A DNA stretch of 64,000 nt, from assembly GCF_022370635.2 (NCBI RefSeq), contig NZ_CP092362.2, positions 2,852,001 through 2,916,000 of the forward strand, given 5' to 3'. The notes below the pieces were generated by a model. It was not told the origin of the DNA. It saw only the letters and a program-made list of their open reading frames with translations, and made no database searches. The position numbers and the translations under genes are program-made. Positions within the stretch are counted from its first letter, which is position 1, and every line of letters begins with the position of its first letter. This DNA comes from Mycolicibacterium crocinum. GTDB lineage: Bacteria; Actinomycetota; Actinomycetes; Mycobacteriales; Mycobacteriaceae. Below are positions 31,973 to 48,028 of the stretch, piece by piece.

Positions 31973-32794
31973 GTGATTCGTGACTCTGGTTTCGTCCTCG
32001 TCGAAAAACCGCAGGCAGGCGTGGCTCTGGTAACCCTGAACCGGCCCGAGCGGATGAACTCCATGGCGTTCGACGTCATGCTGCCGCTGCGGGACGTCCT
32101 CGCCGAACTCGCCCACGAGAACGACGTGCGCGCGGTTGTGCTCACCGGCGCAGGCCGCGGCTTCTCCTCCGGTGCCGACCACAAATCCGCCGGTTCCGTG
32201 CCGCACGTCGCGGGATTGACCCGGCCGTCGTTCGGACTGCGCTCGATGCAGGTGCTCGACGATGTGATCCTCGCCATGCGCAAGCTGCCCCAGCCGATCA
32301 TCGCCGCGGTCAACGGCGCCGCCATCGGTGGCGGGCTGTGCCTGGCGCTGGCGGCAGACATCCGGGTCGCCGCCAGTGGCGCCTACTTCCGCGCGGCCGG
32401 GATCAACAACGGACTGACCGCCAGTGAGCTGGGCCTGAGCTACCTGCTGCCGCGCGCAATCGGCTCGTCGCGGGCGTTCGAGATCATGCTCACCGGCCGC
32501 GACGTCGACGCGCAGGAGGCCGAACAGATTGGCCTGGTGTCCCGCCAGGTGGCCGACGACGAGTTGTTGCCGGTCTGCTTCGAGATCGCCACCCGCATCG
32601 CGGCGTTCTCCCGGCCGGGAACCGAGTTGACCAAGCGGACGCTGTGGAGTGGACTGGACGCCGGTAGCCTGGAAGGGCATATGCAGGCCGAGGGCCTCGG
32701 GCAGCTCTATGTGCGCCTGCTCACCGCCAACTTCGAAGAGGCGGTTGCTGCGCGCGCCGAGAACCGCGCCCCGGTCTTCACCGACGACAAGTAG
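31973..32794 (+). CDS. echA12: Enoyl-CoA hydratase/isomerase family protein
   Basis: 273-residue crotonase-fold protein. The oxyanion-hole motifs are GAGRGFSSGADHKSAG and NGAAIGGGLCLALAADIRVA. The catalytic region reads NNGLTASELGLSYLLPRAIG, with a Glu (ASELG) at the position of the active-site acid. Probably acts on acyl-CoA; exact substrate unknown. Rv1472 position between the thioredoxin and ABC-F genes. ABC-F follows after 23 bp. Confidence 0.9.
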   Translation: MIRDSGFVLVEKPQAGVALVTLNRPERMNSMAFDVMLPLRDVLAELAHENDVRAVVLTGAGRGFSSGADHKSAGSVPHVAGLTRPSFGLRSMQVLDDVILAMRKLPQPIIAAVNGAAIGGGLCLALAADIRVAASGAYFRAAGINNGLTASELGLSYLLPRAIGSSRAFEIMLTGRDVDAQEAEQIGLVSRQVADDELLPVCFEIATRIAAFSRPGTELTKRTLWSGLDAGSLEGHMQAEGLGQLYVRLLTANFEEAVAARAENRAPVFTDDK

Positions 32795-32817
32795 CCAGAC
32801 ATGAAGGAGTAGTGCGC

Positions 32818-34446
<1,629 letters not shown>

Positions 34447-34542
34447 CAACTGGCATAAACGATTTCGGTCATTTCTGCCAACTCCCCGCCGCACGCTTCT
34501 ACTCTCATGCCTATCGGCGCGGATCCACCGGGGAGGGTGATC

Positions 34543-34731
34543 ATGAGGAAGCCCAACGAAGCTCGAGATCAGTTGTTGAACAACCTGCGGAACGCCTACG
34601 AGGGCGGGGCGAGCATTCGCACCCTGGTGGCGTCGACGGGTCGTTCCTACGGCTCGATCCACGCGTTGTTGCGCGAGTCCGGGACCACCATGCGCAGCCG
34701 CGGTGGCCCCAACCACGTCACGCGTCGCTAG
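34543..34731 (+). CDS. Small helix-turn-helix protein, Rv1473A-like
   Basis: 62 residues. YEGGASIRTLVASTGRSYGSIHALLRESG forms a compact helix-turn-helix of the Rv1473A/Lsr2-tail-like kind, followed by a basic tail MRSRGGPNHVTRR. Probably DNA-binding; target unknown. ATG at 34543 chosen for GGAGGG upstream; an ATG 12 codons earlier lacks a ribosome site. Its last 14 bp overlap the convergent acnR gene. Confidence 0.82.
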   Translation: MRKPNEARDQLLNNLRNAYEGGASIRTLVASTGRSYGSIHALLRESGTTMRSRGGPNHVTRR

Positions 34732-35299
34732 CGCGCTCGCGCTGCCGCACTGAATCTTCCACCAGATCCAGCACTGCCGAGAGTCGCTGGGGATCCTCAC
34801 CCGCGGCCAGCCGGGCGACCAGTCCGTCGAGCACGAGGTCGAGGTAACACTGCAGCACGTCGGGCGCTACATCGTCGCGCAGTCGGCCCGCCTGCTTCTG
34901 TCTGCGCAGTCGCTCGGAGGTGGCCGACGCCAGTTCCGCTGAGCGCTCAGTCCAGCCCTGATGGAACACCGGATCGTTGCGTAGTTTGCGGGCGATCTCC
35001 AAACGTGTGGCCAGCCAATCGAATTGATCGGGCGCGGCCAGCATGTCGCGCATCACCTGGATGAGACCCTCGCGCGCCGCGACGTCGGCCATCCGCGCCG
35101 CATCCTCGCGCGCGAGTGCGAAGAACAAGGTGTCCTTGTCGCGGTAGTGATGGAATATCGCACCGCGCGACAGACCGATGGTCTGCTCCAGGCGGCGCAC
35201 GGTCGCTTGCTCATAGCCGTACTCGGCAAAGCAGCGCCGTGCGCCGTCGAGGATCTGGCGACGGCGAGCCGCCAGATGGTCCTCGCTGACCCTGGGCAC
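34718..35299 (-). CDS. acnR: AcnR-like TetR repressor of aconitase
   Basis: 193 residues. TetR-type HTH at residues ~10-55 (RQILDGARRCFAEYGYEQATVRRLEQ, then IGLSRGAIFHHYRDKDTLF), followed by an all-helical ligand domain. It starts 7 bp downstream of acn on the same strand, exactly as acnR follows acn in corynebacteria, where AcnR represses acn (established). The GTG at 35299 gives a TetR N-terminus (VPRVSEDHLAARRR). A matching operator lies in the acn promoter at 38194-38209. The residues binding its effector cannot be judged from sequence. Confidence 0.88.
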   Translation of the reverse strand: MPRVSEDHLAARRRQILDGARRCFAEYGYEQATVRRLEQTIGLSRGAIFHHYRDKDTLFFALAREDAARMADVAAREGLIQVMRDMLAAPDQFDWLATRLEIARKLRNDPVFHQGWTERSAELASATSERLRRQKQAGRLRDDVAPDVLQCYLDLVLDGLVARLAAGEDPQRLSAVLDLVEDSVRQRERASDA

Positions 35300-35306
35300 G
35301 TCGGAG

Positions 35307-38213
<2,907 letters not shown>

Positions 38214-38320
38214 GCGGGCGGCAGGGGTATCAACCGCCGCCAGCGCGCCAGCACCCAGTCTTGTCTTCTCCGGCGCGTGGTGCCACCCCGGGTCGGGGCG
38301 GCGAGGTACGGTTTCCGATC

Positions 38321-38884
38321 GTGACGATTCCGCACGCGCCGACCTTCATTCCTGTGGAGGTGTGCAGCAGTGCCGGCCTGGCGCCGTCGACTCCGGTCGA
38401 CCAGTGTCTGGCCGCGGTCAAAGCCGACGTCGCCGCCGACGGCGTCGCTGCCCCGGCCGCTGACGTGGCGGGTCTGCAGAAGATCGTGGCCTCGGCCAAA
38501 GAACAGGGCATCGACCTCAAGGTCGTGGTGTTGGACAAGAGCCCGGCGATCGACACCCCGCTGCGCGATATCGCCACCGAGATCGGAAGTGCGGACCCGG
38601 GCTCGACGGTGCTCGTGCTGAGCCCCGGGTGGGCCGGCACTTACAGCGGCACCTACGACCGCGTGATCCTCGAGGCGGGGCAGGACGTCGCCAAGACGGC
38701 CCCCAATCCCGTGGTCGGCACACAGGCATTTGTGGACCAGTTGCAAACACCCGACTTTCCCTGGACGGGATTAACGATCACGCTCGTGATCGGGGTGGCT
38801 GTAGCGGCTGTTTTAACCCGAGTTCTGCAGCTTCGGGCACGCCGCTCGCAAAATACCGCTACCCCTGCTGATCAGGAAAAATAG
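38321..38884 (+). CDS. Single-pass membrane protein, Rv1476-like
   Basis: 187 residues. A soluble N-terminal domain (~145 residues) with DVAADGVAAPAADVAGLQKIV and VLVLSPGWAGTYSGTYDRVIL is followed by one membrane helix (about 147-168, LTITLVIGVAVAAVLTRV) and a short basic tail, so most of the protein is probably extracytoplasmic or lies against the membrane. Function unknown; conserved next to ripA in mycobacteria. The GTG at 38321 was chosen; TACGGT 8 nt upstream may be its -10. It is divergent from acn. Confidence 0.82.
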   Translation: MTIPHAPTFIPVEVCSSAGLAPSTPVDQCLAAVKADVAADGVAAPAADVAGLQKIVASAKEQGIDLKVVVLDKSPAIDTPLRDIATEIGSADPGSTVLVLSPGWAGTYSGTYDRVILEAGQDVAKTAPNPVVGTQAFVDQLQTPDFPWTGLTITLVIGVAVAAVLTRVLQLRARRSQNTATPADQEK

Positions 38885-38963
38885 CACTCTCTGGCAAATC
38901 CATAAGATTACTTTTCGGCAACATCCCGTAAATGACAAACATGTAATTCTTGCCGGAAGTTTC

Positions 38964-39044
38964 CTCTGCGACAAATGTGACGTACGGTGCAACTGTCGCC
39001 ATTGTTATTGATGTGACTGACGTGACATCTGTTACTGGCGTGAC
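38964..39044. repeat. 9-bp-phased GTGAC array before ripA (MtrA-type boxes)
   Basis: Every 9 bp a GTGAC-like pentamer recurs, separated by 4 variable bases: GCGAC, GTGAC, GGTGC, GTCGC, GTTAT, GTGAC, GTGAC, GTTAC, GTGAC (first at 38968, last at 39040). On the other strand this is GTCAC-N4, the period and core of the MtrA direct-repeat motif (GTCACAgcg type). It ends 28 bp before the ripA ATG, so MtrA could act at the promoter. Confidence 0.55.
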
Positions 39045-39072
39045 TGTGTGGAGCAGAGGAGACCAGGGTCGA

Positions 39073-40527
39073 ATGACACGTTCCCAACGCGGCTCTCTTT
39101 TCCGGCCGGCTATCCGTATCGCCAAGCCGGTGTGTCCGTTGGCGCTGTCCGTCGCCATGACGTTCACGATGCCCGGACTGGCGCAGGCCGAGCCCGGTGC
39201 CGCCCCGAACACCATCGCGGGACTGATCGCCGATGTGGCCGACGCCAACCAGCGGCTGCAGGACATCGGCGCCAAGGTGCAGGCCGAGCAGGAGAGCGTG
39301 AACAAGGCGCTGGTCGACGTCCAGACCGCGCGCGACGCGGCGGCCGCGGCCCAGGAAAAGGTTGACGCGAGCGCACAGGGCGTCAAGGACGCCAACGCCG
39401 CAATTGCCGACGCGCAGAAGCGATTCGACGTCTTCGCGGCGGCTACCTATGTCAACGGGCCGTCGGCGTCGCTGGTGATGGCGACCAACCCCGAGGACAT
39501 CCTGTCCACCGCGTCCGCCGGGCAGACCCTGGCCGTCAGCTCGCAGAAGGTGATGACCGATCTGCAGCGGGCCCGCACGGAGCAGATCAACCAGGAGTCC
39601 GCGGCCCGGCTGGCGAAGGAGAACGCCGACAAGGCCGTCGCCGACGCCGAAGCCAGCCAGCAGTCCGCGGTCAGCGCGCTGACCGCGGCCAAGCAGACGT
39701 TCAGCGACCAGCAGGCCGAGATCAACCGACTGGCCGCGGAACGCAAGGCGGCGCAGGACAAGCTCGACGCCGCCCGGTGGTCGGCGCCGGCGAATTCGCC
39801 TGCGGCCGTGCCGCAGTCGGCGGCGACCGGCCCGGCGACCCCGGGGGATCGCTGGGATCCGGCCGCCCCCGGTTCACCCAAGGCGCCGGGCGCGGGGACC
39901 GTCCCGCCCTACGGCAGCGCCTCGGAATGGGACACCACGCTGCCGATGGTGCCCAGCGCCTTCGTCTCCGGCGACCCGATCCAGATCATCAACGCGGTGC
40001 TGCAGATCTCGTCGTCCTCGCTGAACGCGACCAAGCAGATGGGCAAGAGCTTCCTGCAGAAGCTCGGCATCCTGAAGCCGGACGACACCGGCATCACCAA
40101 CGGCATCATTCCCTACGCCAACGGCGCGCAGGCCTCCGAATACGTGATCAAACGGGCCATGTCGCAGATGGGCGTGCCGTACTCCTGGGGTGGCGGCACC
40201 GCCACCGGCCCCAGCAACGGCATCGACAGCGGCGCGGGCACGGTCGGCTTCGACTGCTCCGGGCTGATCCTCTACGCCTTCGCCGGCGTCGGCATCAAGC
40301 TGCCGCACTACTCGGGCTCGCAGTACAACATGGGCCGCAAGATCCCGTCGTCGCAGATGCGCCGCGGTGACGTGATCTTCTACGGCCCCGGCGGCAGCCA
40401 GCACGTGACTCTCTACCTCGGCCAGGGCCAGATGCTCGAGGCTCCCTACACCGGCTCATCAGTGAAGATCTCGCCGGTGCGCACCAGCGGCATGACACCG
40501 TTCGTCGTCCGCTACATCGAATACTGA
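39073..40527 (+). CDS. ripA: Peptidoglycan endopeptidase RipA
   Basis: 484-residue secreted NlpC/P60 hydrolase that cleaves the peptide stem during septum splitting. Signal peptide of ~40 residues ends AQA/EP. Residues ~45-235 are a long coiled coil (RipA N-domain) that in the homologue blocks the active site until proteolysis; a Pro/Gly linker follows. The catalytic domain has Cys395 (GFDCSGLILYAF), His444 (SQHVTLYLG) and PYSWGGG. The ATG at 39073 is preceded by AGAGGAG at 11 nt; an in-frame extension upstream only reads the 9-bp repeats. ripB follows after 13 bp. Confidence 0.97.
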   Translation: MTRSQRGSLFRPAIRIAKPVCPLALSVAMTFTMPGLAQAEPGAAPNTIAGLIADVADANQRLQDIGAKVQAEQESVNKALVDVQTARDAAAAAQEKVDASAQGVKDANAAIADAQKRFDVFAAATYVNGPSASLVMATNPEDILSTASAGQTLAVSSQKVMTDLQRARTEQINQESAARLAKENADKAVADAEASQQSAVSALTAAKQTFSDQQAEINRLAAERKAAQDKLDAARWSAPANSPAAVPQSAATGPATPGDRWDPAAPGSPKAPGAGTVPPYGSASEWDTTLPMVPSAFVSGDPIQIINAVLQISSSSLNATKQMGKSFLQKLGILKPDDTGITNGIIPYANGAQASEYVIKRAMSQMGVPYSWGGGTATGPSNGIDSGAGTVGFDCSGLILYAFAGVGIKLPHYSGSQYNMGRKIPSSQMRRGDVIFYGPGGSQHVTLYLGQGQMLEAPYTGSSVKISPVRTSGMTPFVVRYIEY

Positions 40528-40540
40528 CGGAGTTGTACCC

Positions 40541-41233
40541 ATGTCTCGCAACACTTCTCGACGACTCTTCGTCGGGACGGTCCTGACGGCACTAACGCTC
40601 GGGCTGGGCATCGCCAGCCCGGCCAATGCCGATCCGGGCGAGTGGGATCCGACGCTGCCCAAGATCCTGAGTGCGGGCGCCCCCGGTGACCCGGTCGCCG
40701 TGGCGAACGCCTCCCTTCAGGTCACCCAGCAGGCCGCCCAGGCGACCATGGACCTGGGCCGCAAGTTCCTGTCCGGTCTCGGCTTCGGTGGCGGCTCGCC
40801 GTCGGCGTTCCCCGGCGGGCGGGTGCGTGGACCGCAGGCCATCGAGTACGTGATCGCCCGCGGTGCCTCCCAGCGCGGGGTGCCGTACTCGTGGGGTGGC
40901 GGCGCGATCAACGGGCCCAGTGCCGGCGTGGAGGAAGACGCCGGCAAGGTGGGCTACGACTGCTCGGGCTTCACCCGGTACGCCTTCGCCGGGGTCGGCA
41001 TTCAGATCCCGAAGTACTCCGGCGACCAGTACAACGCCGGCCGCCACATCCCGCCGTCGCAGGCCAAGCGCGGTGACCTCATCTTCTACGGCCCCAACGG
41101 GACCCAACACGTCACCATCTACCTGGGTAACGGGCAGATGCTCGAGGCGTCGTCGGCGGCCGGGCAGGTGACCGTCAGCCCGGTGCGCACCGCGGGTATG
41201 ACGCCCTATCTGACGCGCATCATCGAGACGTAA
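40541..41233 (+). CDS. ripB: Peptidoglycan endopeptidase RipB
   Basis: 230-residue NlpC/P60 hydrolase, essentially the RipA catalytic domain behind a signal peptide (ASPANADP, cleavage near residue 31) without the coiled-coil inhibitor domain. Catalytic Cys141 (GYDCSGFTRYAF) and His190 (TQHVTIYLG); PYSWGGGAINGPSAG is shared with RipA. A product of tandem duplication with ripA, whose ending GMTP-(F/Y)-RxIE is also shared. Confidence 0.96.
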   Translation: MSRNTSRRLFVGTVLTALTLGLGIASPANADPGEWDPTLPKILSAGAPGDPVAVANASLQVTQQAAQATMDLGRKFLSGLGFGGGSPSAFPGGRVRGPQAIEYVIARGASQRGVPYSWGGGAINGPSAGVEEDAGKVGYDCSGFTRYAFAGVGIQIPKYSGDQYNAGRHIPPSQAKRGDLIFYGPNGTQHVTIYLGNGQMLEASSAAGQVTVSPVRTAGMTPYLTRIIET

Positions 41234-41353
41234 CGGGCGACCGTTCTCGACGCGCCAGCGAACCGGGGCACGTCGACGGATTTCAGAACGCCTGGAATAG
41301 TTGTGGCAGGGCACGGCGTGCCCGCCAAACCCAACAGCTCGTGGAGGAAGTCG

Positions 41354-42472
41354 ATGACGTCACCAGGTGGGTCGCCCGCAGGCCCCGGATCGTTTGCCGG
41401 GCCGAGCGGAGCCCCGGCCGCACCGCCGTCCAGCGGTAACGGTCTGGCCGGCGAGGTGCACACCCTGGAACGGGCGATCTTCGAGGTCAAGCGCATCATC
41501 GTCGGCCAGGACCAGCTCGTCGAGCGCATCCTGGTCGGGCTGCTGGCCAAGGGGCACGTGCTGCTCGAAGGTGTGCCGGGCGTCGCCAAGACGCTGGCGG
41601 TCGAGACCTTCGCCAAGGTCGTCGGCGGCACCTTCGCCCGCATTCAGTTCACCCCGGACCTGGTGCCCACCGACATCATCGGTACCCGCATCTACCGCCA
41701 GGGCCGCGAGGAATTCGACATCGAACTCGGGCCCGTCGTAGTGAATTTCTTGCTGGCCGACGAAATCAACCGCGCCCCGGCAAAGGTGCAGTCGGCACTG
41801 CTGGAGGTCATGGCCGAGCGCAAGATCTCCATCGGCGGCAAGACCTACGAATTGCCCAAGCCGTTCCTGGTGATGGCCACCCAGAACCCGATCGAGAACG
41901 AGGGTGTCTACCCGCTGCCGGAAGCCCAGCGCGACCGCTTCCTGTTCAAGATCAACGTCGACTACCCGTCGCCGGAGGAAGAGCGCGAGATCATCTACCG
42001 GATGGGTGTCACCCCGCCGGAGCCCAAGCAGATCCTCGAAACCGGTGACTTGCTGCGGCTGCAGAACGTCGCCGCCAACAACTTCGTGCACCACGCGCTG
42101 GTCGACTACGTGGTTCGTGTCGTCACCGCGACCCGCCGTCCCGAGCAGTTCGGCCTTACCGACGTCAAGGCATGGGTCGCGTTCGGCGCCTCACCGCGTG
42201 CGTCGCTGGGCATCATCGCCGCCGCCCGTGCCCTGGCGCTGGTGCGTGGCCGTGACTACGTCATCCCGCAGGACGTCATCGACGTCATCCCCGACGTCCT
42301 TCGTCACCGGCTGGTGCTGACCTACGACGCGCTGGCCGATGACATCAAGGCCGAGACGGTGATCAACCGGATCTTGCAGACCGTCGCGCTGCCTCAGGTC
42401 AATGCCGTTCCGCAGCAAGGGCATTCGGCGCCGCCGGTGGTTCCCGCCGGGGCAGGTGCCAACGGTCGGTGA
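41354..42472 (+). CDS. moxR1: MoxR-family AAA+ ATPase
   Basis: 372 residues. After a ~30-residue Pro/Gly tail comes an AAA+ core: Walker A EGVPGVAKTLAVE, Walker B LLADEINRAPAKVQSALLE, sensor ATQNPIENEG and EAQRDRFLF (arginine finger). MoxR proteins act as chaperones, usually with a downstream VWA protein, here present. GGAGG lies 6 nt before the ATG at 41354, so an earlier in-frame GTG is rejected. Its stop overlaps the next GTG (GTGA). Confidence 0.95.
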   Translation: MTSPGGSPAGPGSFAGPSGAPAAPPSSGNGLAGEVHTLERAIFEVKRIIVGQDQLVERILVGLLAKGHVLLEGVPGVAKTLAVETFAKVVGGTFARIQFTPDLVPTDIIGTRIYRQGREEFDIELGPVVVNFLLADEINRAPAKVQSALLEVMAERKISIGGKTYELPKPFLVMATQNPIENEGVYPLPEAQRDRFLFKINVDYPSPEEEREIIYRMGVTPPEPKQILETGDLLRLQNVAANNFVHHALVDYVVRVVTATRRPEQFGLTDVKAWVAFGASPRASLGIIAAARALALVRGRDYVIPQDVIDVIPDVLRHRLVLTYDALADDIKAETVINRILQTVALPQVNAVPQQGHSAPPVVPAGAGANGR

Positions 42473-43409
42473 GCGACTCGGAAACCGTCCACCCGCCGTC
42501 GTTTCAGCGCGGTGAGATCGGTGACGCCAAGCTCTCGGCGGCGCTGCGCACCCTCGAGCTCACCGTCAAGCGCAAGCTCGACGGGGTGCTGCACGGCGAT
42601 CATCTCGGCCTGATCCCCGGCCCCGGCTCGGAGCCGGGGGAGTCGCGGATGTACCAGCCCGGCGACGATGTGCGCCGGATGGACTGGTCGGTGACCGCGC
42701 GCACCACCCACCCGCACGTTCGGCAGATGATCGCCGACCGCGAGCTGGAAACCTGGCTGGTGGTCGACATGTCGGCCAGCCTCGACTTCGGCACCACCGG
42801 CTGCGAGAAGCGCGACCTGGCGGTGGCCGCCGCGGCCGCGATCACCTACCTCAACAGCGGCGGCGGCAACCGGATCGGCGCGATCATCGCCAACGGCGAC
42901 CAGATCACCCGAGTCCCGGCGCTGTCCGGGCGGATGCACGAGCAGACCCTGCTGCGGACGATCGCGACGATGCCGAAGGCGCCGGCGGGGGTGCGCGGTG
43001 ACCTGGCCGCCGCGATCGACGCGCTGCGCCGGCCCGAACGCCGCCGCGGCATGGCGGTGGTGATCAGCGACTTCCTCGGGCCGATCACCTGGATGCGGCC
43101 GCTGCGCGCGATCGCCGCGCGCCATGAGGTGCTGGGCATCGAGGTGCTCGACCCACGGGACGTCGAACTGCCGCCCGTCGGCGATGTGATCCTGCAGGAC
43201 ACCGAATCCGGTGTCACCCGCGAATTCACGATCGACGAGCAACTGCGCGACGACTTCGCCCGCGCCGCCGCGGTGCACCGCGAAGAGGTGGCGCGCACGT
43301 TGCGCCGCTGCGGCGCACCACTGATGACCCTGCGCACCGACCGCGACTGGATCGCCGACATCGTGCGGTTCGTCGCGTCCCGTCGCCGCGGCGCACTGGC
43401 GGGCAGCCA

Positions 43410-43413
<4 letters not shown>
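42469..43413 (+). CDS. DUF58 domain protein, Rv1480-like
   Basis: 314 residues. The DUF58 signature is [27 protein letters not shown] (about residues 60-88), followed by a VWA-like fold with an incomplete MIDAS ([11 protein letters not shown]). Such proteins sit between MoxR ATPases and VWA membrane proteins and are presumed part of the same chaperone system. Starts by GTGA overlap with moxR1; stop overlaps the next ATG (ATGA). Confidence 0.92.
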
Positions 43414-45220
<1,807 letters not shown>

Positions 45221-45262
45221 GCCCCCGGGGTGCACAGCGCCACAAGGAGATAAGGATTTCGC

Positions 45263-46069
45263 ATGACACTTCTGCAGGGCAAGCGCATCCTCGTCACGGG
45301 GATCATCACCGATTCGTCCATCGCATTCCACATCGCCAAGGTCGCGCAGGAGGCCGGCGCCGAACTGGTGCTCACCGGCTTCGACCGGATGAAGTTGATC
45401 CAGCGGATCGCCGACCGGCTGCCGAACCCGGCGCCGCTGCTGGAACTCGACGTGCAGAACCAGGAGCACCTGGACAGCCTCGCCGGCCGCATCGCCGAGG
45501 TGATCGGTGAGGGCAACAAGATCGACGGCGTGGTGCACTCGATCGGGTTCATGCCGCAGACCGGCATGGGCATCAACCCGTTCTTCGACGCCCCGTACGA
45601 GGACGTCGCCAAGGGCATTCACATCTCGGCGTACTCCTACGCCTCGCTGGCCAAGGCCGTGCTGCCGATCATGAACCCCGGCGGCGGGATCGTCGGCATG
45701 GACTTCGACCCCACCCGGGCGATGCCGGCCTACAACTGGATGACGGTCGCCAAGAGCGCGCTCGAGTCGGTGAACCGGTTCGTCGCCCGCGAGGCCGGCA
45801 AGGTCGGAGTTCGCTCCAATCTTGTTGCCGCAGGCCCGATCCGCACGCTCGCGATGAGCGCGATCGTCGGTGGCGCGCTGGGTGAAGAGGCCGGTGCGCA
45901 GATGCAGCTGCTCGAAGAGGGCTGGGATCAGCGCGCCCCGCTGGGCTGGAACATGAAGGATCCGACCCCGGTCGCCAAGACCGTCTGCGCGCTGTTGTCC
46001 GACTGGCTGCCCGCCACCACCGGAACGATCATCTTCGCCGACGGCGGCGCCAGCACGCAGCTGCTGTAG
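45263..46069 (+). CDS. inhA: Enoyl-ACP reductase InhA
   Basis: 268-residue NADH-dependent 2-trans-enoyl-ACP reductase of FAS-II, the target of isoniazid-NAD and ethionamide-NAD. Tyr157 and Lys164 ([10 protein letters not shown]) are the catalytic pair, and [12 protein letters not shown] binds NADH. Numbering runs one behind M. tuberculosis because the N-terminus is one residue shorter; Ser93 (HSIGF), equivalent to Ser94, is wild type, so no resistance substitution is seen there. AAGGAGATAAGG precedes the ATG. Stop and hemH GTG share one base. Confidence 0.97.
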   Translation: MTLLQGKRILVTGIITDSSIAFHIAKVAQEAGAELVLTGFDRMKLIQRIADRLPNPAPLLELDVQNQEHLDSLAGRIAEVIGEGNKIDGVVHSIGFMPQTGMGINPFFDAPYEDVAKGIHISAYSYASLAKAVLPIMNPGGGIVGMDFDPTRAMPAYNWMTVAKSALESVNRFVAREAGKVGVRSNLVAAGPIRTLAMSAIVGGALGEEAGAQMQLLEEGWDQRAPLGWNMKDPTPVAKTVCALLSDWLPATTGTIIFADGGASTQLL

Positions 46070-47121
46070 TGACGGCGTTCGACGCGCTGCTGATCCTGTC
46101 CTTCGGGGGCCCCGAAGGTCCGGATCAGGTGATGCCGTTCCTGGAGAACGTGACTCGCGGCCGCGGCATCCCGCCGGAGCGGCTGGCCTCGGTGGCCGAG
46201 CACTATCTGCATTTCAGTGGCGTCTCACCGATCAACGGCATCAACCGCGCGCTGATCGACGAGATCCGCGCCGAACTCGCCGAGCGCGGGGAGCAGTTGC
46301 CGGTGTACTTCGGCAACCGCAACTGGCATCCGATGGTCGAAGACACCGTTGCCGCAATGGCTTCCGAGGGGGTGCGCCGGGCCGCGGTGTTCGCCACCTC
46401 GGCGTGGGGCGGGTATTCCGGTTGCGCGCAATACCAGGAGGACATCGCCCGCGCCCGTGCCAGCGTCGGTGACGGTGCCCCGGAATTGGTGAAGCTGCGG
46501 CAGTTCTTCGACCACCCACTGCTCGTGGCGATGTTCGCCGACGCCATCGCGGCGGCCGCCGCGACACTGCCCGAACCGCTGCGCGCCGAGGCCCGGCTGG
46601 TGTTCACCGCGCATTCGATCCCGCTGCGCGCGGCCGACCGGTGCGCCCCCGATCTGTATGCCCGCCAGGTTCGGTACACCGCCTCGCTGGTGGCCGCCGC
46701 GGCCGGCTACGCCGACTACGACGTCGTCTGGCAGTCCCGGTCCGGGCCGCCGCAGGTGCCGTGGCTGGAACCCGATGTGGGCGAACATCTTTCGGAGCTG
46801 GCGCAAGCCGGTACCAAGGCGGTGGTGGTGTGCCCGGTGGGTTTCGTCTCCGACCACATCGAGGTGGTGTGGGATCTCGACAACGAGTTGCGCGAGCAGG
46901 CCGACTCACTCGGCGTCGCGCTGGCGCGGGCGTCTACGCCCAATGCTCAGCGCCGCTTCGCCCGGCTGATCCTCGACCTCGTCGACGAGGTTCGCGATGG
47001 CCGCGAGCCGGCGAGAGTGGTTGGAGCTGAACCTGTTCCGGGCTACGGCTCCAGCGTCGACGGAGCGTTCTGCACGCCCGCCTGTGCGGCTAGTGCCAGG
47101 CCGAGTGCAGGATCGCGGTGA
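46069..47121 (+). CDS. hemH: Ferrochelatase (coproporphyrin III type)
   Basis: 350 residues. Inserts Fe2+ into a porphyrin; in Actinobacteria the substrate is coproporphyrin III (CpfC nomenclature), an established pathway difference. Seen: [43 protein letters not shown] (metal-binding His) and [14 protein letters not shown]. Cysteines in GGYSGCAQY and in the C-terminal FCTPAC could ligate the 2Fe-2S cluster reported in some actinobacterial enzymes. The GTG overlaps the inhA TAG by one base, so haem and mycolate genes are co-transcribed. The last 32 bp overlap the opposite gene. Confidence 0.95.
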   Translation: MTAFDALLILSFGGPEGPDQVMPFLENVTRGRGIPPERLASVAEHYLHFSGVSPINGINRALIDEIRAELAERGEQLPVYFGNRNWHPMVEDTVAAMASEGVRRAAVFATSAWGGYSGCAQYQEDIARARASVGDGAPELVKLRQFFDHPLLVAMFADAIAAAAATLPEPLRAEARLVFTAHSIPLRAADRCAPDLYARQVRYTASLVAAAAGYADYDVVWQSRSGPPQVPWLEPDVGEHLSELAQAGTKAVVVCPVGFVSDHIEVVWDLDNELREQADSLGVALARASTPNAQRRFARLILDLVDEVRDGREPARVVGAEPVPGYGSSVDGAFCTPACAASARPSAGSR

Positions 47122-47950
47122 CCGCCGCGATGCGGGCCGAGCGGACCACCGTCGCCAGCGGCCGCAGCGCGTCACTGGCGATTTGAGCTTCCGACGCGCT
47201 TTGCGTGCCGATCGGCATCAGTCCCGAACTGACCGTGATGATCGCATCGACGTGTGCGGCGTTCTCCAGCACCCGAAGCGCCCGCGTCGGAGCGTGATCG
47301 GGGGCACGGTGGTGGCGTCCGGTTTCCAGCACCTGCTCGACGAGGCCGCGCGGATCGTCGATTCCGCCCGCTGCTCCGAGTTGCAGCGCGCCCAGCGCCT
47401 CGGCAGCCGAACGCACGGCCGACCGCAGGCTGTACTCCGCCTCACCGAGGTCGAGGTGATCGATGACGGGGCGGGCCGGTAGCGAGTACACGGTCCACGA
47501 CAGCGCACACAGTTCGGGCACCCGGTCGCCGTCGGGCAGCTCGTCGTCGGTGTCGTCGTACTCGAAATCCGGGACCAGGCCGATGGTGTCGCCCAGCGGG
47601 CTGGTCACGATGATCGCCTCGCCGGCGACCAACGCGTCGCGCTGAAACTGGGTTCCGGCTGCCAGACCGCGGACGTCGCCGGGCACCGGCAGCGCCAGGC
47701 TGATCGCGGGCGGCCCGGCGTCGATCGCCCGCCCGGCCACGGTCCGGAGTGTCTGGAGCAGCGAAACGGCGCCCGCATCGTCGACATCGGGCCAGGGCAG
47801 GCCAGTATGGCCGGCCGCAACAGAATCATAGGCGGTCACCGAATGTGTTGGCGCCCAAGCCGATAGCGCGTCAAGGACGTCGTCGGGCGCGGCCTTGCCT
47901 GCGAGCCAGGCATTGGCCCAGACGGAGAGCGAAACACTAGGGCACCACAT
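47090..47950 (-). CDS. Conserved hypothetical protein, Rv1486c-like
   Basis: 286 residues, acidic, with no membrane helix or signal peptide and no motif that I can assign. PEFEYDD-type acidic patch: [19 protein letters not shown] in the middle. The N-terminus [18 protein letters not shown] is typical of the actinobacterial Rv1486c family. ATG at 47950; longer readings overlap nfeD and are rejected. Convergent with hemH by a 32-bp overlap and divergent from nfeD (78 bp). Confidence 0.8.
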   Translation of the reverse strand: MWCPSVSLSVWANAWLAGKAAPDDVLDALSAWAPTHSVTAYDSVAAGHTGLPWPDVDDAGAVSLLQTLRTVAGRAIDAGPPAISLALPVPGDVRGLAAGTQFQRDALVAGEAIIVTSPLGDTIGLVPDFEYDDTDDELPDGDRVPELCALSWTVYSLPARPVIDHLDLGEAEYSLRSAVRSAAEALGALQLGAAGGIDDPRGLVEQVLETGRHHRAPDHAPTRALRVLENAAHVDAIITVSSGLMPIGTQSASEAQIASDALRPLATVVRSARIAAVTAILHSAWH

Positions 47951-48016
47951 GATGCTCGCAGTGTAGTGGTTGAGCACCGAACCGGCTTTCTGCAACCGCT
48001 GTGCCGGTTGCCGAGA

Positions 48017-48022
48017 TATCCT
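48017..48022 (+). promoter_or_regulatory. Predicted -10 of the nfeD-SPFH pair
   Basis: TATCCT fits TANNNT and ends exactly 6 nt before the nfeD ATG at 48029, indicating a leaderless transcript. Confidence 0.4.
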
Positions 48023-48028
48023 GGCGCC

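Noticed and set aside
34451..34480. TGGCA...TGCCA inverted repeat between the ABC-F and HTH genes
   Set aside because: Arms are only 5 bp with a 20-bp spacer; too weak to call an operator or terminator.
38950..39072. N-terminal extension of RipA containing DVT repeats
   Set aside because: The repeats come from the 9-bp DNA array; a typical signal peptide begins at the ATG at 39073 and a ribosome site precedes it.
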